DNA of 5,408 nucleotides from an uncultured Verrucomicrobiota bacterium (GTDB lineage: Bacteria > Verrucomicrobiota > Verrucomicrobiia > Limisphaerales > UBA9464). Shown here one piece after another: positions 5,312 through 5,408 of the stretch (its first letter is position 1; every line of letters begins with the position of its first letter). A program made the position numbers and the translations under genes. The DNA is taken from assembly GCA_903925515.1 (NCBI GenBank), contig CAIYFP010000270.1, forward strand, positions 1-5,408, in the 5' to 3' direction. The notes beneath the pieces are model-generated. The model worked only from the letters and a program-made list of their open reading frames with translations, ran no database searches and was not told the origin of the DNA.

Positions 5312-5408
5312 CTAGTGTCGTGTCTCACAAATCGCTGGTGTTTCGTTGCTCCAAGAATGCCCCGGGGCAAGGCGTGAGGACGGAGCCTACCCGCAGCGGT
5401 CTGTGACG
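5312..5408. mobile_element. MITE-like element, copy 2 (left part, cut by window end)
   Basis: These 97 bases match 1982-2078 without gaps at 90 positions, starting with the same CTAG. The terminal repeat is closer to the presumed consensus than copy 1's left end: against the reverse complement of copy 1's right end it matches 35 of 38 positions. The copy continues beyond the window, so its length and right end are unknown. It has the same orientation as copy 1 and lies about 360 bases upstream of ilvE. Confidence 0.8.

Noticed and set aside
4055..5377. Long + strand open frame (440 codons) opposite ilvE
   Set aside because: Antisense shadow of a well-supported aminotransferase; His/Arg/Val-rich and without recognisable motifs.

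Overview
This is a GC-rich bacterial chromosomal window, with G and C dominating codon third positions. It carries four confident protein genes and two copies of a small palindromic insertion element. The organism cannot be fixed from the sequence. A McsA/McsB pair in a high-GC genome, weak or absent Shine-Dalgarno signals at three of four starts, and structured intergenic repeats would fit a Verrucomicrobiota or Planctomycetota lineage. That placement is inference, with modest confidence.

Layout: 1-494 has no recognisable gene and is dense in short perfect hairpins. ruvB (Holliday-junction branch-migration motor) follows on the + strand, 495-1520. 1521-1981 is another gene-free stretch; it holds a candidate intrinsic terminator for leftward transcripts (1749-1781) and a GC hairpin (1875-1893). 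A complete 276-bp MITE-like element lies at 1982-2257. It has 38-bp terminal inverted repeats beginning with CTAG and is palindromic over nearly its whole length. On the - strand, reading leftward from 4951, come ilvE (branched-chain aminotransferase), mcsA (zinc-finger/UVR activator) and mcsB (protein-arginine kinase). mcsA and mcsB overlap by 4 bases, with a strong ribosome binding site for mcsB inside the end of mcsA. The 360 bases upstream of ilvE carry two mutually exclusive hairpins and a direct repeat. A second copy of the element begins at 5312 and runs off the window.

How it works together: McsA and McsB form the arginine-phosphorylation system that tags damaged proteins for ClpC-type proteases. 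Here they sit downstream of an amino-acid biosynthesis gene, with no ctsR or clpC in view. IlvE makes or degrades Leu, Ile and Val. RuvB is convergent to this cluster and functionally unrelated. The most unusual structural point is that the right end of the first MITE supplies the mcsB stop codon: the TAG of mcsB lies within the element's terminal CTAG. The ilvE-mcsA-mcsB block is bracketed by two same-orientation element copies about 3.3 kb apart.
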